This document shows, piece by piece, positions 1-8,273 of a stretch of DNA of 64,000 nucleotides. Location of the stretch: positions 930,001-994,000 of the forward strand of contig CAVXIR010000004.1 of the NCBI GenBank assembly GCA_963761975.1. The letters are read 5' to 3'. A program made the position numbers and the translations under genes. Positions within the stretch are counted from its first letter, which is position 1. Every line of letters starts with the position of its first letter. The stretch comes from JAMQPK01 sp963761975. Its GTDB lineage: Bacteria; Acidobacteriota; Vicinamibacteria; Vicinamibacterales; JAMQPK01. The notes under the pieces were generated by a model. It was not told where the DNA came from. It saw only the letters and a list, made by a program, of their open reading frames with translations, and did not search any database.

Positions 1-384
1 CTCGGCCGTCTGCAGCCTCGCTTCGGGTGACCGTGTCGGCGATCGCACACCATCGAGCTCGCCCGCTGAAGTGAACATCCTCCTCACCTTCCAACTGAGC
101 CGACGCCGGCGGCTCAACGACAACCGCCACGCGATCGAGATCATCCAGGTCCGCACGCTGGCGTCGCCGCGAAACTGATCGATCCGCCGGTAAGCCAGCA
201 CGAGTGCTTCCTGTGCGACGTCTTCGGCGTCGGCTGCATTCCCGAGGGCGGCGAGCGCCGCACGGTAAACCGCGCTCCGATGGCGATCCACGAGTTCGCC
301 GAAGGCGGCAGCATCGCCCCCGCGAACCTGTTCGACGAGGTCGCCATCATCCACCCACGCAATAGACGCCACCAGGTTTGCCAT
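1..384 (-). CDS. ECF sigma factor, N-terminal part (runs off window)
   Basis: The frame is open from the ATG at 384 to the window edge, 128 codons. It shows region 2 of an extracytoplasmic-function sigma-70 factor: AAFGELVDRHRSAVYRAAL, then the acidic core-binding stretch NAADAEDVAQEALVLAYRR and the -10 recognition helix FRGDASVRTWMISIAWRLSL. Such proteins direct RNA polymerase to stress or envelope promoters. Region 4 and any anti-sigma partner lie outside the window. The gene is divergent from the secreted cupin at 463 with about 78 bp between them, so they may share a control region. The start is chosen as the first ATG before the conserved region; its ribosome-binding site is weak. Family assignment is secure; the regulon is unknown. 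Confidence 0.85.
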   Translation of the reverse strand, partial: MANLVASIAWVDDGDLVEQVRGGDAAAFGELVDRHRSAVYRAALAALGNAADAEDVAQEALVLAYRRIDQFRGDASVRTWMISIAWRLSLSRRRRLSWKVRRMFTSAGELDGVRSPTRSPEARLQTAE

Positions 385-462
385 TGTTGGGTCTCTAGTA
401 GCCTGATAGCCGGTAAGCCGGCAGCCCGAAGCCTGTTAGAATCCGCGCCACAGGAGGCCTTC

Positions 463-945
463 ATGCGCGTTCTCATCGCGGCCGGCGTCTTCGTATTCCT
501 TTCTACGTCGACCTTGGCTCAGCAACCGGCCAGCCCACAGGCCCCAGCCGATCGAGCCAGCTTCATGTCGGCCGCCGATGTCGCCGCCGCGCTCGCGAAA
601 GGGAAGCCCGACAGCCGCAGCACGAACGTGCGCGTGTTCAGTCTCGGTCCTTATAACGTAAACGTCGAAAAGCGCAATCCCGTTGCCCAGGGTGCTTCGT
701 CTCATGAAGTGGTCGCCGAGCTGTTTCACGTCATCGACGGGTCGGGCGTCATCGTCACTGGCGGCACGATTCCAAACGGGACGAAGAACGGGACGAACCT
801 GTCAGGGAAGGCAATTGAAGGAGGGACGCGGCAGGCCCTCAGCAAGGGCGATTGGGTGCTCGTTCCATCGGGCGTGCCTCACGAGTTCGTGGACATCAAG
901 GGCAATCTGACGCTCATGTCCTTGTACCTTCCCAATCAGAAATAG
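463..945 (+). CDS. Secreted cupin-domain protein
   Basis: 160 residues. AGGAGG at 452-457 fixes the ATG at 463, and the product opens with a clear signal peptide (MRVLIAAGVFVFLSTSTLAQ), so it should be periplasmic or secreted. The second half is a single cupin barrel: HEVVAELFHVIDGSGV gives the first metal-binding box and GDWVLVPSGVPHEF the second, with histidines in both. A longer in-frame ORF upstream exists but has no ribosome-binding site and no sensible N-terminus. Substrate is not predictable: small cupins of this kind may be dioxygenases, isomerases or binding proteins. The stop is followed at once by a GGTTCTGGG word array. Confidence 0.8.
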   Translation: MRVLIAAGVFVFLSTSTLAQQPASPQAPADRASFMSAADVAAALAKGKPDSRSTNVRVFSLGPYNVNVEKRNPVAQGASSHEVVAELFHVIDGSGVIVTGGTIPNGTKNGTNLSGKAIEGGTRQALSKGDWVLVPSGVPHEFVDIKGNLTLMSLYLPNQK

Positions 946-946
946 C

Positions 947-1130
947 GGTTCGGGGTTCTGGGTGCTGGGTTCTGGGTTCGGGTTCTTGGTTCTGGGTGCT
1001 GGGTTGGTTCTGGGTGCTGGGTGATGGAGACGCGGAGGTGAAGCACGCGCCTATGAACCGGTCACGTCGATCGAACCGCGAACCCCGAACCAGAACCCAG
1101 CACCCAGAACCCAGAACCCAGAACCGCTGG
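947..1130. repeat. Word array A (TTCTGGG/TGCTGGG), both orientations
   Basis: From 947 to about 1024 the word (T)TCTGGG/TGCTGGG repeats about nine times with single-base changes. From 1078 to 1130 its complement (CCCAGAA/CCCAGCA) repeats about five times. The two halves can pair as a large hairpin. The second half lies inside the N-terminus of the gene starting at 1053, where it encodes the low-complexity stretch REPRTRTQHPEPRTQNR. Confidence 0.9.
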
Positions 1131-3041
1131 CTTCAGACCGCTTGGCGTGCCGCCGTCGTCGCGGCCGCGGCTGCCATGGTCTATGCCAACAGCCTGTCGG
1201 CGCCGTTCATCTTCGACGATCGGTACTCGGTCGTCGAAAATCCCGCCATACGCTCGATTGCCTCCGTAGCATCACAGCCACCGAACACTCCGCTGGCAGG
1301 CCGTCCTGTTATCGGTCTGACATTCGCTCTGAACTTCGCCGCGAACGAACTGGACGCGTCGAAGTACCGCGCGACGAATGTCGCGATTCACATCGCCTGT
1401 GCGCTGCTCCTCTTCGGCATCGTGCGACGGACGATCACGTTACCCCGGTTGAGTCCGTTCTTCGGGGCCGCCGCATCTGATCTCGCAATGGCAACGGCTC
1501 TGCTTTGGGCCGTGCATCCCCTCACGACCGATGCTGTGACGTACATCACGCAGCGAACCGAGTCGCTGATGGCGCTGTTTTATCTCCTTACGCTATACGC
1601 AAGCCTTCGCGCACACGCGTCGGCACACCGGCGGACGTGGACCGCGGCGGCGATCGTCGCGTGCGCGCTTGGCATGGGCTCCAAGGAGTCGATGGCGACC
1701 GTACCGCTCGTGGTGGTGATCTTCGATCGTGTGTTCCTCTTCGACTCGATGCGCGAAGCGTTCAACACACGCTGGCGTCTCTATTTCGGCCTTGCTCTTA
1801 CGTGGGTCCTTCTGGCCCCTCAACTGGCAACGACACCTCGAGCCGATTCCGCCGGGTTCGCGACTGACATTAGCGTGTGGACCTACCTGCTGAACCAATC
1901 GGTGATGATCCTGCGGTATCTGCGGCTGGTGTTCTGGCCGATCGATCTCGTGATCACTTACGGTCGGCCAGTTGCCTATACCCTTCCCGACGTTCTTCCG
2001 CAGGCTGTCGTCTGCATCTCACTCCTCGTCGTAACGGTCGCTGCCTTCCGTTGGCATCCCGCAGTCGCGTTTCTCGGAGCATGGTTCTTCATCACGCTGG
2101 CTCCTGCGTCCAGCTTCATCCCCATAGCCACTGAAGTCGGTGCCGAACGCCGGATGTATCTGCCGTTGATGTCGGTTCTTGCGGGCATCGTACTGGCGCC
2201 GTACCACTGGAGCCGCATACGGCTGCGCACCTCGCGTACGTTGGCCGCCGTGGCCCTGGCAATCGTGACAGTGGCACTCGGTGCCGCGACGATCACACGC
2301 AACGCCGAGCATCATTCGTGGTTACGGCTCGCCGAGACCACTCTCGAGCGGTGGCCAACCGATGCAGCGTATGCGGGCGTGGGCGAGGAGCTGGCGCGCC
2401 TGCGTCGCGACGAAGACGCGCTGCCGCTGCTGCGTCTCGCGGCCAGAACGGAGCCGCGAGCGCGTTACAATCTCGGGATTACGCTCTTCAATCTGAAACG
2501 CTACGACGAAACCATTCGCGAGCTCGAGGTGCTGGTCGGCCAACACCCGATGCGCGAGGAAGTGCCATGGGCACGGAAAGTCATGGGGCACGCGTACCTG
2601 CGCTTGTCGAAATGGCCCAACGCGATCACGCAGTTTCGGATGGTACTTGTGATGACGCCGTACGAAGCCGAAGCGCGGCGTCTCCTGGTCGATGCGTACA
2701 ACAGTCAGGGCGTCGACCTTGCGCAGGCCGGACGATTCGACGAGGCCATTGTGGAATTCCGCCATGCGCTCAACGTCGATGATCGCAACGCGAGTGCGCG
2801 CTACAATCTCGCAACGGCGCTCTTCGACAAAGGGCAACTCGCCGAGTCGTTCGTCGAAGCCGAACGTGTGCTGGAGCTCACCTCGACGAACGCCGATGCC
2901 TACCATCTCATGGGGAAACTGCTCGCGTTGCAGGGTCGCATGAAAGAAGCACTCGGACATCTGGAAGCAGCAATCCAACTGAGACCGGACGATCAGGTGC
3001 TTCGCGACGACCTCGGGCGGGTTCAACGAGCGATGCGATGA
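1053..3041 (+). CDS. Multi-spanning TPR protein, TMTC/O-mannosyltransferase-like
   Basis: 662 residues. Residues about 28-440 contain around ten hydrophobic helices. Near residue 51 is FIFDDRYSVVENPAIR, the acidic first-loop motif of GT-C/TMTC-type protein O-glycosyltransferases, followed by HPLTTDAVTYITQRTESL, another conserved loop of that family. Residues about 440-655 are tandem TPRs (ARYNLGITLFNLKRYDETI, ASARYNLATALFDKGQLAES). This architecture suggests a membrane glycosyltransferase acting on proteins, but activity is inferred. The start at 1053 is preceded by GGAGG; an extension upstream would translate word array A. Residues 10-26 are themselves array-encoded. The stop overlaps the next start as ATGA at 3038-3041, implying translational coupling. 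Confidence 0.75.
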   Translation: MNRSRRSNREPRTRTQHPEPRTQNRWLQTAWRAAVVAAAAAMVYANSLSAPFIFDDRYSVVENPAIRSIASVASQPPNTPLAGRPVIGLTFALNFAANELDASKYRATNVAIHIACALLLFGIVRRTITLPRLSPFFGAAASDLAMATALLWAVHPLTTDAVTYITQRTESLMALFYLLTLYASLRAHASAHRRTWTAAAIVACALGMGSKESMATVPLVVVIFDRVFLFDSMREAFNTRWRLYFGLALTWVLLAPQLATTPRADSAGFATDISVWTYLLNQSVMILRYLRLVFWPIDLVITYGRPVAYTLPDVLPQAVVCISLLVVTVAAFRWHPAVAFLGAWFFITLAPASSFIPIATEVGAERRMYLPLMSVLAGIVLAPYHWSRIRLRTSRTLAAVALAIVTVALGAATITRNAEHHSWLRLAETTLERWPTDAAYAGVGEELARLRRDEDALPLLRLAARTEPRARYNLGITLFNLKRYDETIRELEVLVGQHPMREEVPWARKVMGHAYLRLSKWPNAITQFRMVLVMTPYEAEARRLLVDAYNSQGVDLAQAGRFDEAIVEFRHALNVDDRNASARYNLATALFDKGQLAESFVEAERVLELTSTNADAYHLMGKLLALQGRMKEALGHLEAAIQLRPDDQVLRDDLGRVQRAMR

Positions 3042-4111
3042 CTTATTCCGACATTCCCACTCCGGCCCTCATCGTCGATCTCGCCGCGATGGAGCGCAAC
3101 ATCCGGCGCATGAGCGGGTACTTCGCCTCCGGCCCATGCAAGCTGCGGCCGCACTTCAAGGCACACAAGACGCCAGAGATCGCGCGCCGTCAAATCGCCG
3201 CGGGCTCGTGCACCGGGCTGACCTGCGCAACGGTCGGCGAGGCCGAAGTTGCAGCCACGGTGTCGAACGACGTCCTCATCGCCAACGAGATCGTCGATCG
3301 CGATAAATGCCGGCGCGCGGCGACGCTCGCAAAACATGTGGCGGTTACCGTTGCGGTCGACTCTGACGCCGGCCTCGAGCAGCTGAGCGCCGCGGCAACC
3401 GAGGCTGGCGTCACTGTCGATGTGCTCGTCGATTTGAACGTCGGCCAGAATCGATGCGGCGTGGCTCCCGGCGACGAAGCGGTTGCTCTTGGCAAGCGTG
3501 CCCTCGCCATGCCGGGACTGAAGCTACGCGGCGTGATGGGATATGAAGGCCACGCGGTTGGCATCCACGATCGCGCCCAGCGCGAAGCCGAGGTGCGACG
3601 CTCGATGGATCAGCTGGCTTCGACCGCGAGGGCATTCGCGGCCGCCGGTTTGCCAGCCGACATCGTGTCGGGAGGTGGTACTGGCAGCTACGACATCACC
3701 AGCAAAGTGGACGGCATCACCGAGATTCAGGCCGGCTCGTACGCGTTGATGGATAGTGACTACGGCTGCCTCGGCATGCCGTTCGAGCAAGCTCTGTTCG
3801 TGCTCGGCACTGTCGTCAGCCGTCCCGTTGCGGAACGCTGCGTGATCGACGCCGGGCACAAGGCGTGCACCAAGGATCACGGGCATCCCACCGTCAGGGA
3901 CCTGAAGGACGCGACGGTACTCGCGCTCAACGACGAGCACACGATCATCGCCATACCGGCCGCCAGCGAAATCAAGGTCGGCGATCGCCTTGCGCTTGTT
4001 CCCTCGCACATCGATCCGACGATGAATCTGCACGACGACGTATATGCGCTCGACGGCGACAAAGTGGTCGGTGTATGGCCGATTGCGGCGCGCGGTTACG
4101 GCGTGAAATAG
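3038..4111 (+). CDS. DSD1-family PLP enzyme (D-threonine aldolase / D-serine dehydratase-like)
   Basis: 357 residues of the fold-type III PLP family with an alanine-racemase-like N-terminal barrel and a D-serine-dehydratase-like C-terminal domain. LRPHFKAHKTPEIA near residue 37 carries the PLP lysine. VDLNVGQNRCG, VSGGGTGSYD and the phosphate-binding loop EIQAGSYALMDSDYG follow. The C-terminal metal-site residues are in VIDAGHKACTKDHGHP and VPSHIDPTMNLHD. These enzymes cleave or dehydrate D-3-hydroxyamino acids using PLP and a divalent metal; which reaction applies here cannot be read from sequence. The gene overlaps the TPR membrane protein by 4 nt. Its TAG stop is the first word of array B. 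Confidence 0.85.
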   Translation: MTYSDIPTPALIVDLAAMERNIRRMSGYFASGPCKLRPHFKAHKTPEIARRQIAAGSCTGLTCATVGEAEVAATVSNDVLIANEIVDRDKCRRAATLAKHVAVTVAVDSDAGLEQLSAAATEAGVTVDVLVDLNVGQNRCGVAPGDEAVALGKRALAMPGLKLRGVMGYEGHAVGIHDRAQREAEVRRSMDQLASTARAFAAAGLPADIVSGGGTGSYDITSKVDGITEIQAGSYALMDSDYGCLGMPFEQALFVLGTVVSRPVAERCVIDAGHKACTKDHGHPTVRDLKDATVLALNDEHTIIAIPAASEIKVGDRLALVPSHIDPTMNLHDDVYALDGDKVVGVWPIAARGYGVK

Positions 4112-4172
4112 CCGGTAGCTCGCAGCTGGTAGCCGGTAGCTACTGGCTACTGGCTACTGGCTACTGGCTAAA
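4109..4172. repeat. Word array B (TAGCCGGTAGC / TACTGGC)
   Basis: Head-to-tail GGTAGC and TACTGGC words fill the gap between two convergent genes. The array supplies the TAG stop of the plus-strand enzyme (4109-4111) and the TAG stop of the minus-strand transporter (4168-4170). The same word class returns at 22011-22088 and 23052-23150. Confidence 0.9.
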
Positions 4173-5406
4173 AGAAGATGTAACACAGCACCGCACTGAC
4201 GATGGTCATCGACAGGCCCCACATGAGCAGCTTGTTGAAGACACTGCGGATATTCTCGCCGGATGCGATGGCAGCGATGCACAGGGCGCCCGTGGTTGAG
4301 AGCGGAGACAAATCGACGAGGTGCGCTCCAATGTTCATCGACGCCGCAATCGCAAGGGGATCGCCGCCCCCGAGCCGCTCGATGAGCCCTGGAATCGTCG
4401 GGAGAAACGCGGGCAGGACGACGCCGGACGTGCTGCTGTAGACAGAAATCAGACCGGTGACAAACGCGATGACGCCCGTGATCGTGTCTGGAGTGGCCAG
4501 TCGCGCGAGCGCCGCAGTAAACAGGTCGAGGCCGCCGGTCTTCTCCATCAACGCAATCAGCACGGTCACGCCGCTCATCATCACGATCACCGACCAGGGC
4601 ATCTTCTTGACCGATTCCTTGTGATCGGCGGCGCCGACCGCGGCAAGCAGCGCGGCACACGCAAATGCGCCCATCCCGACATTGACGCCAAAGAACAGGA
4701 CGCCGATTAACAGCAGGCCAATCACCACCATGGTGATGATGTTGCTCCGGTCGAACTCAATTTCTTCCGGCTTGTGCTCGATCGTCGCGACATCGCGCGA
4801 TCTGAAGAGCTTGAGGCCGCCGAATGCGAAATATCCTCCGAAGGCGACCGTGGCGTGAGCGGCCAGATTCGTCCAGTACGTGAACCACTCGTGGCCTGCC
4901 AATCCGATCTTCGCCATCAGGCCGTTCACGATCACGCCCGTCGGCGCGAACGGCGACAGCGCGCCGGCCTGCGCTCCGTTTCCGATCATGATGATCATGA
5001 GAAACGCGGGAATCGCGGCGCGCCCGGCAATCGCCATCGCCATAGGACCGAGCAGCGCGGCGGTCGAAATGTTCCCCGGCCCCAGCGACGCAAGGCCGCA
5101 TCCGAGGGCGAAGAACATGATCGGTATCAAACCGGCATTGCCGCGGCACACACGCACTGCGCGGTGGGCGATGCGATCGAGCGTCCGGTTGAGTTGTGCC
5201 TGGGAAAACAGGAGAGTGACGCCGGCGAGCGTCAGGAACAGCGAGACGGGAAAGCCGCTGATGACCTCGTTCAGCGACATGCCCCCCAAATACACGCCGA
5301 CCACCCACGCCAGTGCCAGCGCGAGGATGCCGACGTTCAGCTCCGTAAAACAACTCACGAGGATGGCAAGGACGAGCGCCGCGAGCGAGACGTAGGCGAT
5401 GTTCAT
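4168..5406 (-). CDS. SLC13/MatC-like dicarboxylate carrier
   Basis: 412 residues, almost wholly hydrophobic with about eleven membrane helices. The N-terminus (NVGILALALAWVVGVYLGGM, FPVSLFLTLAGVTLLFSQAQ) matches the MatC N-terminal domain of malonate/dicarboxylate carriers. Two re-entrant-type loops, LGPGNISTAALLGPMAMAIA and its C-terminal counterpart SSTSGVVLPAFLP, fit the ion-transporter superfamily fold. It is likely a sodium- or proton-coupled uptake system for a C3-C4 dicarboxylate; the substrate is inferred from the family only. It lies 12 nt downstream of the serine hydrolase on the same strand and converges on the DSD1-type enzyme. Confidence 0.8.
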   Translation of the reverse strand: MNIAYVSLAALVLAILVSCFTELNVGILALALAWVVGVYLGGMSLNEVISGFPVSLFLTLAGVTLLFSQAQLNRTLDRIAHRAVRVCRGNAGLIPIMFFALGCGLASLGPGNISTAALLGPMAMAIAGRAAIPAFLMIIMIGNGAQAGALSPFAPTGVIVNGLMAKIGLAGHEWFTYWTNLAAHATVAFGGYFAFGGLKLFRSRDVATIEHKPEEIEFDRSNIITMVVIGLLLIGVLFFGVNVGMGAFACAALLAAVGAADHKESVKKMPWSVIVMMSGVTVLIALMEKTGGLDLFTAALARLATPDTITGVIAFVTGLISVYSSTSGVVLPAFLPTIPGLIERLGGGDPLAIAASMNIGAHLVDLSPLSTTGALCIAAIASGENIRSVFNKLLMWGLSMTIVSAVLCYIFF

Positions 5407-5418
5407 TCGGTCGCTGGA

Positions 5419-6555
5419 TCAGCTCGTAATCGCCGCCACGACGCGCCGGAATCCCTCGTTCGACTGCGCGCTCCAGCGCCAGACCACGACGAGATCGTGG
5501 CTCGGTGAGATGAATACGATGTTGCCCCCTGATCCTCGCGCGCTGTAGGCGTCTCGTGGCGAGCCGGGCCACTGCGCCTGTTTCGTGTTGAGCCACCAGA
5601 GGAACCCATAGTCAGGACCGTGCTGGCTCGGCGTCGTCGCCGACTTCACGTATGCGGGCGAAACGATCTGACGGTCTCCCCACTTCCCGTTCCTCAGCCA
5701 CAGCAATCCGAATCTCGCCATGTCGTGGCTGTTGATCCACATGCCGCCGCCCCAGCGGGTGCCTCCCGCGATCGATGCCATGCGCTTGCCGTCGATATCG
5801 AGGTAGGCGCTCGTGTACGGTACCCATTTCCACGTAGACGAGGCGCCGATTGGAGTCATCACCTCGTCGCGGAACACATCGGGAATGGGTTTCTTGAAGA
5901 CACGAAGCAGGGACAGCGCGAAGCGATTCATCCGCACGTCGTTGTACTCATAGAACGTCCCGGGCGGCTGAATCGCGCGAGCCTTCCGTTCTGCGGCGCC
6001 AAAGGCCTCGCGGCCAATGAAGTTCGCGTTCTTGCCCCACATCTCGCCTTCCCACTCCGACTCCTGCTGCAGATGGTGGCGCCATGTCACGCCGCGGTTT
6101 TGAGGCGACTCGTATCCACCGTCTTTCACGACGTCGGCAACGGGGCTGTCGAGATTGGCGATGAGACCGCGCTCGAGCGCGATGCCGGCAATGGTCGCGA
6201 GCATGCTCTTCGCGACGCTGTAGGTGGGATCGGGACGGGACGTGTCGCCGAACTCGGCCACGATATAGCCCCGTCGGATAACAAGGCCGTTGCTTCCGCC
6301 GCGCTCGGTCGGCATCGACGCCAACAACTTGCCCATGTTGATTTCCTGATCGGAGAAATCGCGCTTGGGCGAATTGGTTTCGTGGGCCTTCATGAACTCC
6401 ACCGCGTCTTTCAGCTTCGCGGCATCCATGCCCACTTCCGCGGGTGCCTTTCGCGCCCACTCCCCGGCGGGCGGGTAATAGGAGGTTTGGGCGGCCGGCA
6501 ACGCAACCCCGACCCCGACGAGGAACAAGGCAAGCCCGATCTGCGCGTTTCGCAT
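5419..6555 (-). CDS. Secreted serine hydrolase, beta-lactamase/PBP4* family
   Basis: 378 residues. GAGGAGG just upstream of the ATG at 6555 and a signal peptide (MRNAQIGLALFLVGVGVALP) fix the start; the longer open frame upstream is antisense to the next gene. The nucleophile motif SVAK is at S113 in DPTYSVAKSMLATIAG. The second box is YEYNDVRMN at about 202, with YND in place of the usual YxN. The C-terminal region has GSGGNIVF where KTG-type motifs normally sit. Such proteins are class C-like esterases, D-aminopeptidases or amidases of unknown substrate rather than true beta-lactamases. The MatC-like carrier lies just downstream, so uptake of a released product is possible but speculative. 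Confidence 0.8.
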   Translation of the reverse strand: MRNAQIGLALFLVGVGVALPAAQTSYYPPAGEWARKAPAEVGMDAAKLKDAVEFMKAHETNSPKRDFSDQEINMGKLLASMPTERGGSNGLVIRRGYIVAEFGDTSRPDPTYSVAKSMLATIAGIALERGLIANLDSPVADVVKDGGYESPQNRGVTWRHHLQQESEWEGEMWGKNANFIGREAFGAAERKARAIQPPGTFYEYNDVRMNRFALSLLRVFKKPIPDVFRDEVMTPIGASSTWKWVPYTSAYLDIDGKRMASIAGGTRWGGGMWINSHDMARFGLLWLRNGKWGDRQIVSPAYVKSATTPSQHGPDYGFLWWLNTKQAQWPGSPRDAYSARGSGGNIVFISPSHDLVVVWRWSAQSNEGFRRVVAAITS

Positions 6556-6642
6556 TCCAACCTCCTCGCGGTCGTCCCGTTTGTGTGCGAAGTCTACCTT
6601 AAAGGGGTGATTTCCGGTGCAGTTCCAACCGATACAGAGACC

Positions 6643-7215
6643 GTGAGGCCTTTCAGGCTCATCTCTGTACTCATCGCGCTCGCCACCGTTCCGGCCTTCG
6701 GGGGCGGTGCAGAACTGACGGGAACTGTGCACGCTGCGAACCAGCCCACGCAGAATGCCGTCGTCTGGCTCGATTCCCCAAACGCTCCCGTGCACGTGCA
6801 AACGTCGCGCGTGGTGCTCGATCAACGCAACCTGACATTCAGCCCGCACGTGCTGGCGGTGCGCGTGGGCACGACCGTCGAGTTTCCGAATAACGACAAG
6901 GTCTTTCACAACGTGTTCTCGTGGCGCGACGGGAAGAAATTCGATCTCGGGATGTATCCAAAAGGGACGTCCAAGCCCATCGTGTTCGACCGGCCCGGCC
7001 TTGCGAGGCTCTTTTGCAACATTCATCCAAACATGGCCGCCTACGTGATGGCGGTCGATACGCCGTACTTCGCCGTCTCGAACGAGCGCGGCACATTCAG
7101 CATTGCGGGCGTGCCGCCAGGCACCTACACCTATCACGCGTGGCGTCCCGGCGGCCAGCCGCTGACCGGGTCGGTCACGGTCGACGGCAACCGGACGCTC
7201 GAAATCCGTTGGTAA
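6643..7215 (+). CDS. Secreted cupredoxin with carboxypeptidase-regulatory-like tail
   Basis: 190 residues from the GTG at 6643, chosen because a signal peptide follows directly (VRPFRLISVLIALATVPAFG); another in-frame GTG at 6607 adds 12 residues. It resembles proteins annotated as methylamine-utilisation cupredoxins. FPNNDKVFHNVFS gives the first copper His, and LFCNIHPNMAAYVM gives Cys, His and Met, so a complete type-1 copper set is visible. The C-terminal ERGTFSIAGVPPGTYTYHAW is a carboxypeptidase-regulatory-like beta-sandwich. It starts an operon with the barrel protein (TAATG overlap at 7213-7217) and the hybrid kinase. It is divergent from the serine hydrolase. It probably binds copper or carries electrons in the periplasm. 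Confidence 0.8.
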   Translation: MRPFRLISVLIALATVPAFGGGAELTGTVHAANQPTQNAVVWLDSPNAPVHVQTSRVVLDQRNLTFSPHVLAVRVGTTVEFPNNDKVFHNVFSWRDGKKFDLGMYPKGTSKPIVFDRPGLARLFCNIHPNMAAYVMAVDTPYFAVSNERGTFSIAGVPPGTYTYHAWRPGGQPLTGSVTVDGNRTLEIRW

Positions 7216-8273
7216 TGCGATCTCCGGCATGTACGTGCCTTCTTCTCGTCACGCTCGCCGCGACGCCCGCCCGCGCGCAGACGGCGGTGGCCGCTGAGCT
7301 GGATCTCACGGCCGGATTCTCAGGCGAAGAGGTACGCGCAGCGGCGTCACAGTTGAGGCTGTTCGGCCAGGCTCCTGGAAAGGTTGAGTTCTTTACCGAA
7401 ACCGCCTGGGGCGATCGCTGGGCGGGTGACGCACCGCTTCTTGGCCAGAGCGCTTCCGCCGCCGATCCGATGGGCACCGACGTTTTCGGGGCTGCGTACC
7501 CATATAGAGGGCGCGCGCAGCTGATCGAGGCTTATGCCGAGCGGTTCTTCCGTCCGCGGGGAGCGCTCCTCGGCGTGAAGGCCGGACGTTTCCGGATGCC
7601 CTTCGGCATCTACACCCGCAGCGACTACGGCTACTCGGGGTTTGCGCGGCCTCCGCTGATTCGTTATGACGGGTACTACGGCCTGTCGAACAACTGGCTG
7701 GAAGACGGCGCGATGTTCACCGCGGGCGTGCCGCAGCTGTTCGTCGAAGCGAGCGTCAGCCGTCCCCACGATGTCGGTTTCGCCGTCCGCGAACGCGGCA
7801 CCGACGCTTCGGTCCGCGTCCAGGGTTATCGCGGCCAGTTCATCCTCGGCGCGAGCTATGCGCGCAGCAATCCCTATCTCTCGCGACGGTTTGCCGTCGG
7901 CCGTCAGGCTTTCGGCGGTGTCGATGCGCGGTGGGCGCACCCGGCCGGCATCCAGGCACGCGGCGAGTTTCTGAAGGGCCATTCCTACGAAGGCGTCTCG
8001 ACCACCGGGTTCTACATCGACGGCCTGCTCCACCGTGAGGGGATGGGACCGTTCACTGCGGTCGCACGGGGCGAGTGGCTCGATTACACGGCGCCGTCGC
8101 CTCGGGCCCGTGAGGCGCGGCGACTCACGCTCGGCACGCGTGTTCGACTGCCAGGTCCCGTCACGGTTCAGGTGAACTACCTTCGCCAACGCGGCGATCT
8201 GCCGCACCTCAAGGCACACACGATCGACGTCAGCGCAACCTACTCGCTCCGCCTGGATCATGTCATCGATTAG
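7215..8273 (+). CDS. Outer-membrane beta-barrel, porin-like
   Basis: 352 residues. Its ATG shares one base with the upstream stop (TAATG), so translation is coupled. A signal peptide (MRSPACTCLLLVTLAATPARA) is followed by alternating polar/aromatic beta-strand sequence throughout, for example LLGVKAGRFRMPFGIYTRSD and FILGASYARSNPYLSRRF, as in phosphate-selective-porin-like and other diderm barrels. The C-terminus (VSATYSLRLDHVID) lacks a perfect terminal phenylalanine signal. I cannot name a substrate. Its placement between a secreted cupredoxin and a membrane sensor kinase, with overlapping reading frames, suggests a common role at the cell surface. Confidence 0.7.
   Translation: MRSPACTCLLLVTLAATPARAQTAVAAELDLTAGFSGEEVRAAASQLRLFGQAPGKVEFFTETAWGDRWAGDAPLLGQSASAADPMGTDVFGAAYPYRGRAQLIEAYAERFFRPRGALLGVKAGRFRMPFGIYTRSDYGYSGFARPPLIRYDGYYGLSNNWLEDGAMFTAGVPQLFVEASVSRPHDVGFAVRERGTDASVRVQGYRGQFILGASYARSNPYLSRRFAVGRQAFGGVDARWAHPAGIQARGEFLKGHSYEGVSTTGFYIDGLLHREGMGPFTAVARGEWLDYTAPSPRAREARRLTLGTRVRLPGPVTVQVNYLRQRGDLPHLKAHTIDVSATYSLRLDHVID

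Noticed and set aside
852..1052. N-terminal extension of the TPR membrane protein back to 852
   Set aside because: It overlaps the cupin gene and translates array A. The ATG at 1053 has a ribosome-binding site.
5620..6642. Long plus-strand frame leading into the cupredoxin
   Set aside because: It is antisense to the serine hydrolase, which has its own signal peptide and ribosome-binding site.
6556..7230. Upstream extension of the serine hydrolase on the minus strand
   Set aside because: It overlaps the cupredoxin and has no family features; GAGGAGG marks the start at 6555.
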